Origin: Anaerolinea sp.
GTDB taxonomy: Bacteria > Chloroflexota > Anaerolineae > Anaerolineales > Villigracilaceae
Reading direction: 5' to 3'
Assembly (NCBI GenBank): GCA_020723805.1
Contig: DYID01000001.1
Coordinates: 142,811 to 206,810, forward strand
Length of the DNA stretch: 64,000 nt
This document shows positions 44,657 to 52,898 of the stretch, piece after piece. A program made the translations under genes and the position numbers. The notes under the pieces are model-generated. The model was not told where the DNA came from, searched no databases, and was given only the letters and a program-made list of their open reading frames with translations. Position 1 is the stretch's first letter; each line of letters opens with the position of its first letter.

Positions 44657-47637
44657 ACGCGTTTCGGTAATTTATACGCCTCTTTCGTGGGCTTGAGAGG
44701 GCGGCTCAGCCAATACGGACGGCGCGTGCCGTCGGGGCTGAAGCGGGTTGCGGGTCTCGTCATCGCCAGCCATTGACGATAGACCTGCATGGACTTGTTC
44801 GTATCCACGAACAGGTCGCCCGCTTTTTCGCCGGGCTCGGCTTTGCTGACCTTGAACACCTTTTGCAGCCAGCAATGGACTCCGCTGATGGGGTCGGGGT
44901 GGACGGCGTGGGCGAGGTTCTGGTTCACGCCGACGTTGCTCCACCAGATACGGCTGGTGTCGGGGTCGGAGGATTCCCATGCCTTCGCGCCGTGAACGAC
45001 GCGCATGAGGAAACCGCCCTTGCCGTCTTCGTGGATTTCCACGAGGTTGGATGAACCTTTGCTCACGCCCGCGTCTTCCTGCAAGCGCCAGCGTCCCAAG
45101 TGGTGGCTGACGGCGATGATGCCGGGCTTGATCCCTTCCGTCACCCAGACCGTATCCACGAAGTAGCCGATTTCGGTCTCCACTTTGGCGAGGTCGCCCG
45201 TTTCCAGTCCGAGGCGCTGCGCGTCTTCGGGATTCATCCAAATCGGATTCTTGTGCGAGATTTCATACAGCCACTTCGCGTTTGCCGAGCGGGTGTGAAT
45301 GAGCGTGGGCAGGCGGAAGTTCGGCAGCAGAATCATCTCGCCTTTGGAGCGGTCAATTGCATCGGGGTGGACGTGACTCTTGATTGCCCAAGGGATGACG
45401 TATTGCTTTTCGCTCCAGCCCCAATCGTGAAGCGTCTGGCTGAAGAATTCGAGTTTCCTCGAGGGCGTGTCGAAGCCCGTTTTGATTTCGCCGTCTATGT
45501 TTATACCTATGGGTTGGTTGTCTTTGAAGACGGTGTCGTTAGGGGCAACTGAGTAATTGGTAATTGGTAATTGGTCGGCGGAATTACCATTTACCGCTTT
45601 ACCAATTACCTTTTCAAACGGCGCGTAGTTCTCCTTCTTCACTTCAAACACGCCATACTTGCGCATGTATTCGAGCGGGGTCAGTCCTTCCTTTGCGGCG
45701 GCTTCGGGCAGACCTGGCACGGAGTTCTCGAAAATCCAGCGGTAGTATTCCTCCACCGTGATGATTTCACCAGGGCGATACGGGCTCTCGAACCACTGAC
45801 GAATGCCGAGCGAACCGTCGGGGTCCACGCGCGCGGAAAGTTGAATCCACCACTCGTTTTCTTCCCACACTTCGCCGGGGTTGGCTTGGTAGGTGAAGTC
45901 CACTTTCATGCCCGCGCGTTCCATCGCCACGCGGCGCACGGGCTGGCGGAAGGCGATCCACTGCCCGGCGTGCGTTTCCTGACTCATCAGGTCGTGGCGT
46001 TCGGGTCCGTGTCCCATCGGCAGGACGTAATCGGCAAACCAGGCGGTCTCGTTCCAGGTGGGCGTGAGGGCGACGTAGCATTTGATTTTCGAGTTTTCGT
46101 CCTTGAGCGCCTTGAGCCACATGAAGCCGTCGGGGTTGATCCAGAGGGGGTTATAGACGCGGGTAAAGTACACGTCAATTTCGCCGCGTCCTTCTTCGAG
46201 CATGTGCGGCAAAAGCATGGACATCTCGTAATGCGCGAGCGGGTATTCGATGGGGTAGTGCAGTTCGTTCCACGTTTCGGGAGCGGGCGCACCCTTGAAC
46301 GGTTTGGGGACGAATTTGTTCCAGTTGGTCAACGAGGTTCCGCCCTTGTTACCGATGCTTCCCGTCAGGACGTTGAGGAAGAACAGACAGCGCGAGACCT
46401 GCCACCCGCCCAGGTTGCCGACGCTCGCGCTGCGCCAGACGTGCGTGGCGAGTTTGCCGTCGCAGTTGGCGACGAGGCGCGCAGTCTCCTGGATGCGTTC
46501 GATGGGGACTTCGGATTCTTCGGCGGCGCGTTCGAAGGTGTATTCGGCGTAGAGGTCTTTGAGGAGGCGATCAAACAAGTCGAAAGTCAAAAGTCGAAGG
46601 CGTTGCCCTGAGCCTGTCGAAGGGTCGGACGCGGCGCTTCGAATCTCCGCCGCTAACTGCTCACTGTTCACTGATACCTGATTACTGGCGACTGCCTGAA
46701 GTGTCTCCTTCCAGTTCACCCACTTGCGGACGAAGTCTTTGTCGTAGAGATCGTTTTGGATGAGGTGATTGGCGATGGCGAGCAGGACGGTGTTTTCACT
46801 GCCGGGGTAGGTGGGCAGCCAAACGTCGCTCATCGAGGCGGTGTTCGAGAGACGCGGGTCGAAGGTGATGAGTTTCGCGCCGTCGGTCTTGGCTTCGATG
46901 ATGCGCTGGGCGTGGGGGTTGAAGTAGTGTCCCGTTTCGAGGTGACTCGAAATGAGCAGGATGACGCGCGCGTTGGCGTAATCGGGGCTGGGACGGTCCT
47001 GTCCGCACCAGAAGTTGTAGCCCGCGCGCGAGGACGAGGAACAGACGTTGGTGTGGCTGTTGTGACCGTCCATGCCCCAAGTCTGCACGACGCGGTTGGT
47101 GTATCCGTCTTCGCCGGGGCGACCGACGTGATAGACGATTCCGTTCGGGCGGCGCAGTTTGCTCTCGCGCATTTTCTCGGCGATTTCGGTGAGGGCTTGT
47201 TCCCAAGTGATGCGCTCCCATTTGCCTTCGCCGCGTTTGCCCACTCTCTTCAACGGATAAAGAATTCTTTCGGGATCATAAACTTGATTATGTGTCGCGG
47301 GTCCCTTGGCGCAGTTGCGTCCGCGCGAGCCAGGGTGGACGGGGTTGCCTTCGAGTTTGCGAATTTCGTAGGTGTCTTTGTCCACGTAGGCGAGCAGTCC
47401 GCACGCGGCTTCGCAGTTGAAGCACACGGTTGGCACGAGGGTGTATCTCCGCGCCACTTTGCGGGGCCACTCTTTGCCGTCCCATTCGACCCAGTCGTCC
47501 CACACATCGGGAGGCGGATACTGGCTGATGCGCCCGTCGGGGTGGACGACTTCGGTCAGTTTGACGGGGGCGCGGTCCGAGGTCGAGAAGTGAGGCGGGG
47601 TGAGTCCTGCGGAGGTTTTGGGAGTAGATTGGGTCAT
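44641..47637 (-). CDS. Molybdopterin oxidoreductase (SoeA/PsrA-like)
   Basis: The 998-residue protein is a DMSO-reductase-family catalytic subunit. Cys72, Cys75, Cys79 and Cys109 bind a [4Fe-4S] cluster, followed by the bis-MGD domains (VCSSSSRAGYNFWCGQDRPSPDYANARVIL, ITFDPRLSNTASMSDVWLP) and a C-terminal dinucleotide-binding domain. No Tat signal is present, so it should face the cytoplasm, as SoeA does. With the upstream ferredoxin/NrfD fusion it forms a complex like SoeABC (sulfite to sulfate) or PsrABC. Start 47637 was chosen because the longer frame only translates repeats. Residues about 315-355 (with DPSTGSGQ) and 686-695 (DQLPITNY) are dispersed repeats read in frame, and the last residues come from a palindrome. 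Sulfite dehydrogenase is inferred from context. Confidence 0.75.
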   Translation of the reverse strand: MTQSTPKTSAGLTPPHFSTSDRAPVKLTEVVHPDGRISQYPPPDVWDDWVEWDGKEWPRKVARRYTLVPTVCFNCEAACGLLAYVDKDTYEIRKLEGNPVHPGSRGRNCAKGPATHNQVYDPERILYPLKRVGKRGEGKWERITWEQALTEIAEKMRESKLRRPNGIVYHVGRPGEDGYTNRVVQTWGMDGHNSHTNVCSSSSRAGYNFWCGQDRPSPDYANARVILLISSHLETGHYFNPHAQRIIEAKTDGAKLITFDPRLSNTASMSDVWLPTYPGSENTVLLAIANHLIQNDLYDKDFVRKWVNWKETLQAVASNQVSVNSEQLAAEIRSAASDPSTGSGQRLRLLTFDLFDRLLKDLYAEYTFERAAEESEVPIERIQETARLVANCDGKLATHVWRSASVGNLGGWQVSRCLFFLNVLTGSIGNKGGTSLTNWNKFVPKPFKGAPAPETWNELHYPIEYPLAHYEMSMLLPHMLEEGRGEIDVYFTRVYNPLWINPDGFMWLKALKDENSKIKCYVALTPTWNETAWFADYVLPMGHGPERHDLMSQETHAGQWIAFRQPVRRVAMERAGMKVDFTYQANPGEVWEENEWWIQLSARVDPDGSLGIRQWFESPYRPGEIITVEEYYRWIFENSVPGLPEAAAKEGLTPLEYMRKYGVFEVKKENYAPFEKVIGKAVNGNSADQLPITNYSVAPNDTVFKDNQPIGINIDGEIKTGFDTPSRKLEFFSQTLHDWGWSEKQYVIPWAIKSHVHPDAIDRSKGEMILLPNFRLPTLIHTRSANAKWLYEISHKNPIWMNPEDAQRLGLETGDLAKVETEIGYFVDTVWVTEGIKPGIIAVSHHLGRWRLQEDAGVSKGSSNLVEIHEDGKGGFLMRVVHGAKAWESSDPDTSRIWWSNVGVNQNLAHAVHPDPISGVHCWLQKVFKVSKAEPGEKAGDLFVDTNKSMQVYRQWLAMTRPATRFSPDGTRRPYWLSRPLKPTKEAYKLPKRVADVL

Positions 47638-47837
47638 AGGGTCTCGGTTTCGTAATGCGTGATACGTAATTCGTAATTCGTAATTCGTAATTCGTAATTC
47701 ATAATTCGTAATTGGTAATTGGTAATTGGCGAAATGCGGTGAGTGAGCGGGATAAATCCCTGCCTCAGTATGTGAAAGTCGGTTAAAACCGACTCTGCCT
47801 TCAGCCCAAAGGGCTTCCATGAACTGAGCAGGCTCGT
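47638..47837. repeat. TTCGTAA/TTGGTAA heptamer array
   Basis: From 47662 to 47729 a 7-base unit, TTCGTAA changing to TTGGTAA, is repeated about nine times. The rest of this 200-base gap holds no gene. It lies between the two co-directional oxidoreductase genes. Confidence 0.8.
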
Positions 47838-49547
47838 TCACGAATTCGGAATATACTGCGGCGCCATGACGAAGGCGTATTCATAGAAGAACAAACCAAC
47901 GGCGGCGCACAGCGCGGCGAAGGGCATGGAGGTCGGCAGGAGGAAAATCATCGCCAGCGGGAGGAGATGCGCCAGCGCGATGCCGCCCCACCAGTAATGA
48001 TTGCGGAAGCGTCCGTGCGTCATTTCGCGGTAGCCCAGCAAAGCGACTTCGGAGGCGAAGGAGTTGAACTTGCCCGAAAAGGTCAGGAGCAGATTCAGCG
48101 CAATGCTGGCGGGGAAGAGGCGGAAGAGCATATCGCTGAGCGATTCGGGGTAGGGGACGAACAGGTTGAGGACGATGAACGTTCCGCTGGCGACCATCAT
48201 GGACTGCGTGAAGAGTTGGAACGGCAAAAGCGGACTCTGCCACATGTCGCGTCCCTCTGCCTGACCGAGCAGGAAAGCGGAATAAATCACGGCGAACAGC
48301 GCGAGCGGGAACGTCAGCCACGCGGCAAACGGACGGAGGGCTGATGCCGTTTCGAGGGGCAGAATCCCAACCTGAGCCGCCCCTTCGACCAGCCACCACA
48401 GTCCCGCAATGGCGGTGAAGCCAACCAGAATGAACGCGCCGCGCGCCACCCACGACTTCCACTGCGGGCGGAACAGGATGTTGAGGAAGCGTTTGGGCTG
48501 CGAAAGGTCTTTGATGAGCAGAATCACCGTGACGAGCATGAAGACCATTGCGGTGAAGCCTGCGGTGAGGAAGGCGGTGGAGTCGAAGGCGAATAGACCG
48601 AACATCGCGCCGAGGCTGAGGAGCATGAAGAGTCCGCCCGCGATGTTTTTGGTGACGAGATAGGCGGGCAGTTCCCAATGCCAGTTGATTTTATGCTGCG
48701 CGTTGTACGCGGTCTGAACCATGTGTTCGGCGACGCGCCCGCCGATTTGGATGGGACCGTAGAGCGGGCGTCCCTGTTCGCGCGGGGTGCGGATGGGCGC
48801 GCCGCTCCGTGCTCGCCCCGTCGCTAGAGAGCGACTGCTACGCGGCTCACGACGATTACGCGTGTCATCCCCCGCGTAGCCGATGTTCTCTAACGTCGGC
48901 TGCAACACGGGCAATTCATACAACGCTGTGTTTTGCTCGGTGATTTTGTCCGCCCACATGAACGAGTCATGCGCGGGGGAGGCGGAGGGATGAAGCGCCC
49001 AGTCGTTGCCGTTGATGTAGAAGAGTTTGGGGGCGGTACCCTGCTCAGGCTTGCGAACGGTCGCTTGGGCGGTTGCCAACTTTCGGCTGATTTCCGAAGC
49101 GGGGTCGTTCAAATCTCCAGCGATGATGGCGTGTTCGGGGCAGACGACGACGCAGGCGGGTTCGAGTCCCACATCCAGGCGATGGGCGCAGAAGTGACAT
49201 TTGGCGGCGGTGTTGGTTTCAGGGTCGAGATAAATCGAGTCATAGGGGCAGGCTTGCATACAGGATTTGCATCCGATGCAAATGCTGGGGTCGAACTCGA
49301 CGATGCCATCGTCGCGCTGGTACATGGCGGTCACGGGACAGATGCGCACGCAGGGCGGATTGGCGCAGTGGTTACAGCGTGTCACCTGAAAGCGGCGGCG
49401 CACGTCGGGGTAGGAGCCCGTCTCCACGTACTTGACCCACGTGCGATACACGCCAAGCGGCACTTGATTCTCGGACTTGCACGCGGTGGAGCACGCATGA
49501 CAGCCGATGCATTTGGATTGGTCAATGAGGAAGCCGTAGTTTGGCAT
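47838..49547 (-). CDS. Ferredoxin/NrfD fusion (SoeB-SoeC-like)
   Basis: The 569-residue protein fuses two subunits that are usually separate. Residues 1-160 hold four [4Fe-4S] Cys clusters (CIGCHACSTACK, CNHCANPPCVRICP, CIGCKSCMQACP, CHFCAHR...CVVVCP), as in DmsB/SoeB. Residues from about 290 on are an NrfD/DmsC-type membrane anchor of about eight helices (WELPAYLVTKNIAGGLFML, ILFRPQWKSWVARGAFIL). It should carry electrons between the Mo subunit and the quinone pool. The linker region (about residues 214-255) contains GYAGDDTRNRREPRSSRSLATGR, which is a palindromic repeat in frame. It precedes the Mo gene on the same strand. Confidence 0.85.
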   Translation of the reverse strand: MPNYGFLIDQSKCIGCHACSTACKSENQVPLGVYRTWVKYVETGSYPDVRRRFQVTRCNHCANPPCVRICPVTAMYQRDDGIVEFDPSICIGCKSCMQACPYDSIYLDPETNTAAKCHFCAHRLDVGLEPACVVVCPEHAIIAGDLNDPASEISRKLATAQATVRKPEQGTAPKLFYINGNDWALHPSASPAHDSFMWADKITEQNTALYELPVLQPTLENIGYAGDDTRNRREPRSSRSLATGRARSGAPIRTPREQGRPLYGPIQIGGRVAEHMVQTAYNAQHKINWHWELPAYLVTKNIAGGLFMLLSLGAMFGLFAFDSTAFLTAGFTAMVFMLVTVILLIKDLSQPKRFLNILFRPQWKSWVARGAFILVGFTAIAGLWWLVEGAAQVGILPLETASALRPFAAWLTFPLALFAVIYSAFLLGQAEGRDMWQSPLLPFQLFTQSMMVASGTFIVLNLFVPYPESLSDMLFRLFPASIALNLLLTFSGKFNSFASEVALLGYREMTHGRFRNHYWWGGIALAHLLPLAMIFLLPTSMPFAALCAAVGLFFYEYAFVMAPQYIPNS

Positions 49548-49571
49548 TGGTAAGTAGTAATTGGTAATTGG

Positions 49572-50657
49572 TTATGCGGCTTGCGGAGGGGCGACCGCGT
49601 TCATGATGGCGGTGGTGAAATCAGTCGGCGTGACGCCAGGCGATTGGATGTTGAGGCGGTAGTACGCTTCTTCGATTTTGGATTTGAGCGTTTCGGGCGT
49701 GGCGGCGACGCCGCGCAGGGACTGTTCGAGCGCGCCGACCGCGAAGACGGGGAGCAGGGTGAAATCGCCAGAGATGGTCACGTCGTCAATGCGACCTTCG
49801 CGCAGGCGGGCGATGACGCGGATCAAACCGCCCTGCGCCTTGAACGCCGCTTCGACGATGTGGACATCCTGATGAATCTTCACGCCCTGCTGTTTGAGTT
49901 GACCTTTTTGATACAGCCACTCATCGGAGGTAAAGCGGGCGTCAATCTCTTTTGCCATGGCTTCCTCTTCGGCGGTCCATTCGCCCGCCACGATTTCAGC
50001 GCCCAATGCTTCGGAGACCTTCTTCAGGTACAGGTCTTTGACCATGACACGGTCAGGCGTGGAGCCGAGTTGTTCGGTCATGGTGGTCATGTAGGCTTCG
50101 AGCGACTCGAAGATTTTGTCGCGCATTTTCTCGGAGGGGACTTTCAACACCTGCGACATGGTCTTCTTGTCGAAGGTGTACATCAGACTGCCGACGAGAA
50201 TCTCGGCAATGCCCATCTGCGCCGCGCCTGTGCCGCCGATCTTCTTGCCGTTGACGTGGATGTCGTTGATGGGGCGGTAGTTGGCGTTGATGCCCAGTTC
50301 CTTGTAGGTCTGCACGATGGGGTCAATGTAGAGGGTGAAGCGTTCTTCGAGCGAGGCAGGCAAATCCTCCTTATGGAAAATCCATTGTGTGAAGAGTTGA
50401 CCGCTGTCGAGATACACCGCGCCGCCGCCGACCTCGCGGCGATAGACGGGCAGGTTGTGCGCCGCGCAGTAATCCAAATCCACTTCCTTTTGCAAATCCT
50501 GGTGATAGCCGATGGACACATACGGCGCATTCGGCGAGACGAGAATGATGGTATTGGGGGTGTCCGGTTTCATCGCGTATCCGACCGCGTGGTAAACGGT
50601 CTGCGAGCGGAGGGGCGACACGCCTTCCATGTAGAGCAAACGGATTTTCTTGGACAT
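49572..50657 (-). CDS. lplA: Lipoate-protein ligase (sLplA-like)
   Basis: The 361-residue protein has the LplA/BPL fold: SQTVYHAVGYAM, VSIGYHQDLQKEVDLDYC, the lipoyl-binding loop RREVGGGAVYLDSGQLFTQWI near residue 73, the catalytic-type lysine region NDIHVNGKKIGGTGAAQMG near residue 128, and a C-terminal accessory domain. It attaches lipoate to a specific lysine. It stands directly next to two LbpA-like lipoyl carriers, as in sHdr loci that have a dedicated lipoylation enzyme. AAAGGAG precedes ATG 50657. Upstream, the frame only reads a GTACAC-type repeat. Confidence 0.9.
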   Translation of the reverse strand: MSKKIRLLYMEGVSPLRSQTVYHAVGYAMKPDTPNTIILVSPNAPYVSIGYHQDLQKEVDLDYCAAHNLPVYRREVGGGAVYLDSGQLFTQWIFHKEDLPASLEERFTLYIDPIVQTYKELGINANYRPINDIHVNGKKIGGTGAAQMGIAEILVGSLMYTFDKKTMSQVLKVPSEKMRDKIFESLEAYMTTMTEQLGSTPDRVMVKDLYLKKVSEALGAEIVAGEWTAEEEAMAKEIDARFTSDEWLYQKGQLKQQGVKIHQDVHIVEAAFKAQGGLIRVIARLREGRIDDVTISGDFTLLPVFAVGALEQSLRGVAATPETLKSKIEEAYYRLNIQSPGVTPTDFTTAIMNAVAPPQAA

Positions 50658-50726
50658 TGGGAGACTCCTTTGGGGGTGCTGTGGGTAAAATAGGTACACA
50701 GGTATACAAGTACACACGTACACGCG

Positions 50727-51173
50727 TCAGTCAATGCAACGCAGGCAATTAACTTTCAATTCTTTGATTCTTTCCTTATATCTCTCCGCCGCTTCTTCAC
50801 CCGTGACTAAGTGACTGGATTCCGCTTCGAGATTCGTCGGTCTCACTTTGACGAACCAGCCATCTGTGTATGGCTCTTTGTTTGCCAGCAGAATATTCTT
50901 TGCAAAGCCTTCTTCATTGGTCGCTACGATCTCGCACGAGAACGGCGCGGGGAACGGTCCCACCCATTTCGCAGACTCAACCGTCGCCAACGCCTTGCCT
51001 TGCGCAACCTTCTTGCCAACATCCCGAAAACTGATCGCCGCGATTTTTCCGCAGCGCGTCTGAGCGACATCGGTCATGCCGAGCGTGGCGATCTCGCCAT
51101 CGAAGCGAATCCACACATCGCGCTCGATGTCGTAGTAGAGGTCTTCGGGGATGTCGCAGGCGTAGAAAATCAT
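50727..51173 (-). CDS. lbpA: GcvH/LbpA-like lipoyl carrier 2
   Basis: The 148-residue protein has the GcvH fold with the lipoylation lysine at residue 69 in TVESAKWVGPFPAPF; glycine-cleavage GcvH has ESVK in this place followed by a different context. The Trp-Val-Gly-Pro that follows is shared with its paralogue at 52899. No other glycine cleavage gene is nearby. In sHdr loci such proteins (LbpA) carry sulfur on the lipoyl arm. Start 51173 aligns with the paralogue (CDIPEDLYY against CNIPENLYY). It ends with an unusual Cys pair (CLRCID). Confidence 0.88.
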   Translation of the reverse strand: MIFYACDIPEDLYYDIERDVWIRFDGEIATLGMTDVAQTRCGKIAAISFRDVGKKVAQGKALATVESAKWVGPFPAPFSCEIVATNEEGFAKNILLANKEPYTDGWFVKVRPTNLEAESSHLVTGEEAAERYKERIKELKVNCLRCID

Positions 51174-51236
51174 TAGTGTGCAGTTTGCGCTCTCGAGCGT
51201 GTACCTGGCGTTCTCGAACACCAAATACGCGCGCTG

Positions 51237-51276
51237 TTGGTAATTGGTAAATGGTAATTACCAATTACCAATTACT
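51237..51276. repeat. Inverted TTGGTAA heptamer hairpin
   Basis: Two and a half TTGGTAA/ATGGTAA units are followed by the reverse complement, making a long A/T-rich stem next to the 40-residue gene. A similar inverted pair is at 57083-57121. Confidence 0.75.
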
Positions 51277-51394
51277 TACCCTTGCTCATCATCGCCACGG
51301 TGTAAACCTTGATGTTCAGAACGATGAAGCGCCAGAGTTGATAGAGTTTGAAGTTCATCCAGAACTTCTCGGCTTTGGAAAATTCCTGCTGCAT
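51272..51394 (-). CDS. 40-residue protein, unknown function
   Basis: The small frame reads MQQEFSKAEKFWMNFKLY... and ends VYTVAMMSKGK. AAGGAG lies 7 bases before the ATG, a better site than most genes here have. It is rich in aromatic and basic residues with an amphipathic or weakly hydrophobic middle (LWRFIVLNIKVYTVAMM), so it could lie along the membrane or bind a partner. It starts 40 bases after the SQR-family gene and precedes lipoyl carrier 2. No family is recognised. Confidence 0.6.
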   Translation of the reverse strand: MQQEFSKAEKFWMNFKLYQLWRFIVLNIKVYTVAMMSKGK

Positions 51395-51434
51395 ATCGGT
51401 CTCCTTGTGGGTCGAAATTAATTTCGACCTGCAA

Positions 51435-52874
51435 CTATTCAGGAATCAACGTCCAACCTGGGCGGGCTTTGAACTTCCACATGAAGGTGTGATGGAGCAG
51501 GAACTTCATCCATGCGCCGCTCAAGCCCATTTCCAGATGCGAGACGAACAGGTCTCGCCCATATTCGTTGGGGTATTTTTTGCGGTCTGGGACGACGGGA
51601 CGCATGACAATGGTCACTGCCGAGCCGTCCCACAGATTGTCGCCCATGCTGGCGATGCACGCCGCCACCATCTCGCTCATGCGCTCGCTGTGAGATGGTT
51701 CGCGCCCGTTGACCGCGTCAATGACGTTCAGCGCCACAATACGTCCAATCTCGCCGCTGACCATACCCGTGCGCGGCGGCGCGGGAGCGATGGCAACGTT
51801 GTTCTTGTTGGTGAAGGGCTTGGAGATGGGACCGGGAGGCGCGAAGGCGATTCCCGCCGCAAAGATGTTGGGGTAGTTGGGATTTTGATATTTGGCGGGC
51901 CAGGCTTCGGGGGTGTTAGCAAGTTCGGGGTAGGGCAGACCGTATTTCGCGTCCACGAGGACGAAGCCCGCAGGGTTGACCAGTTTCGAGGAGACGTCCG
52001 AACCGTCCTTCCCGATGTATTTGAACGGCTGTCCCTTGAATTGCGGGATGAGCATGGCGAAATCGAATTCGCTGACATGCTCCTCGCCCTCGTAATCCTG
52101 CCAGTAGATTTTGCCTTCCTCGACTTTGGTCACGCCTGCTCGAATCTGGTAGCGGATGCCGTGGTCGTTGAAGACAGATTTGATGAACTCGTCGCTTTTT
52201 TGCACGACACCATTGCGCTTGATCTGCACGCCGTTGACTCCGAAGTCTCCCAATTCAGGTTCGTTGGAGAGCCACAGGATGTCGGCTTTGTCGCGCAGAC
52301 CCTTTTTCACCAAATCCTTGTGGACGTTGACGATGTATTCGAACGCCGCGCCTTGGCAGGTTGCCATCGGGTGCCCCGTGCCGATGACGATTTTCACCTT
52401 CTCGCCTTTCTTCATGCGTTCGCACAGCGCAAGGTAGGCGTCGCGGGTTTTGATGGCATGAGGGTAGGAGCAAATGGAATGGGTGAAACCGTTTTCGGGG
52501 CCGAGACCGGGCGTGCCGGCGAAGTTCAGCAAAGGACCGGGCGCGATGACCATGTAGTCGTAATCGAGCCGCGTTTCCTTGCCCGTCGCCACTTCATCTG
52601 CCAGCACGTACTGGTCGCCCGCGTCGGGGTGAATCTCTTTCACCGCCGCGTGGACGAACTTGACGTTCTTGCGGTCATACACGGGTTTGAGTTTGAAGAC
52701 GGTCTTTTCGGGCTTCATGTGACCGACTCCCACCCAAACCCACGACGGCAAGTAACTGAACACATCGCGGTTGCTGACTACCGTGACTTCATGCTTCCTG
52801 CCGATTTTGCTTCCCAGGTACAACGCGGTGGTGTGACCTGCGAAGCCCGCGCCGATAATGAGTATTTTTGCCAT
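51435..52874 (-). CDS. SQR-family FAD oxidoreductase (sulfide:quinone reductase-like)
   Basis: The 479-residue protein has a Rossmann FAD motif (ILIIGAGFAGHTTALYLG) and the SQR/FCC layout. Cysteines at 135 (HSICSYPHA), 173 (GHPMATCQGAAFEY) and near 412 (MVAACIASMG) occupy the places where SQRs hold their redox-active and persulfide-bearing cysteines. An FAD-binding APPGPISKPFTNKNNVAIAPAPPRTG stretch and a C-terminal amphipathic tail also fit. It would oxidise sulfide to polysulfide or persulfide at the membrane and reduce quinone. It is embedded between two lipoyl-carrier genes. Sulfide is the likely substrate but related SQR-like enzymes differ. Confidence 0.82.
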   Translation of the reverse strand: MAKILIIGAGFAGHTTALYLGSKIGRKHEVTVVSNRDVFSYLPSWVWVGVGHMKPEKTVFKLKPVYDRKNVKFVHAAVKEIHPDAGDQYVLADEVATGKETRLDYDYMVIAPGPLLNFAGTPGLGPENGFTHSICSYPHAIKTRDAYLALCERMKKGEKVKIVIGTGHPMATCQGAAFEYIVNVHKDLVKKGLRDKADILWLSNEPELGDFGVNGVQIKRNGVVQKSDEFIKSVFNDHGIRYQIRAGVTKVEEGKIYWQDYEGEEHVSEFDFAMLIPQFKGQPFKYIGKDGSDVSSKLVNPAGFVLVDAKYGLPYPELANTPEAWPAKYQNPNYPNIFAAGIAFAPPGPISKPFTNKNNVAIAPAPPRTGMVSGEIGRIVALNVIDAVNGREPSHSERMSEMVAACIASMGDNLWDGSAVTIVMRPVVPDRKKYPNEYGRDLFVSHLEMGLSGAWMKFLLHHTFMWKFKARPGWTLIPE

Positions 52875-52898
52875 TTCTGCCTCCTTTGGGAGTTGTAA

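Noticed and set aside
47638-47841. Extension of the Mo oxidoreductase to 47841 with the peptide NYQLPITNYELRITNYELRITY
   Set aside because: It is a translated heptamer array between genes. A start at 47637 leaves a normal cytoplasmic N-terminus before the first Cys motif.
44641-49547. Respiratory nitrate reductase NarGH
   Set aside because: The ferredoxin part is fused to an NrfD anchor, no NarJ or NarI gene follows, and the first cluster has four cysteines (CFNCEAAC...C) instead of the NarG His-Cys3 pattern.
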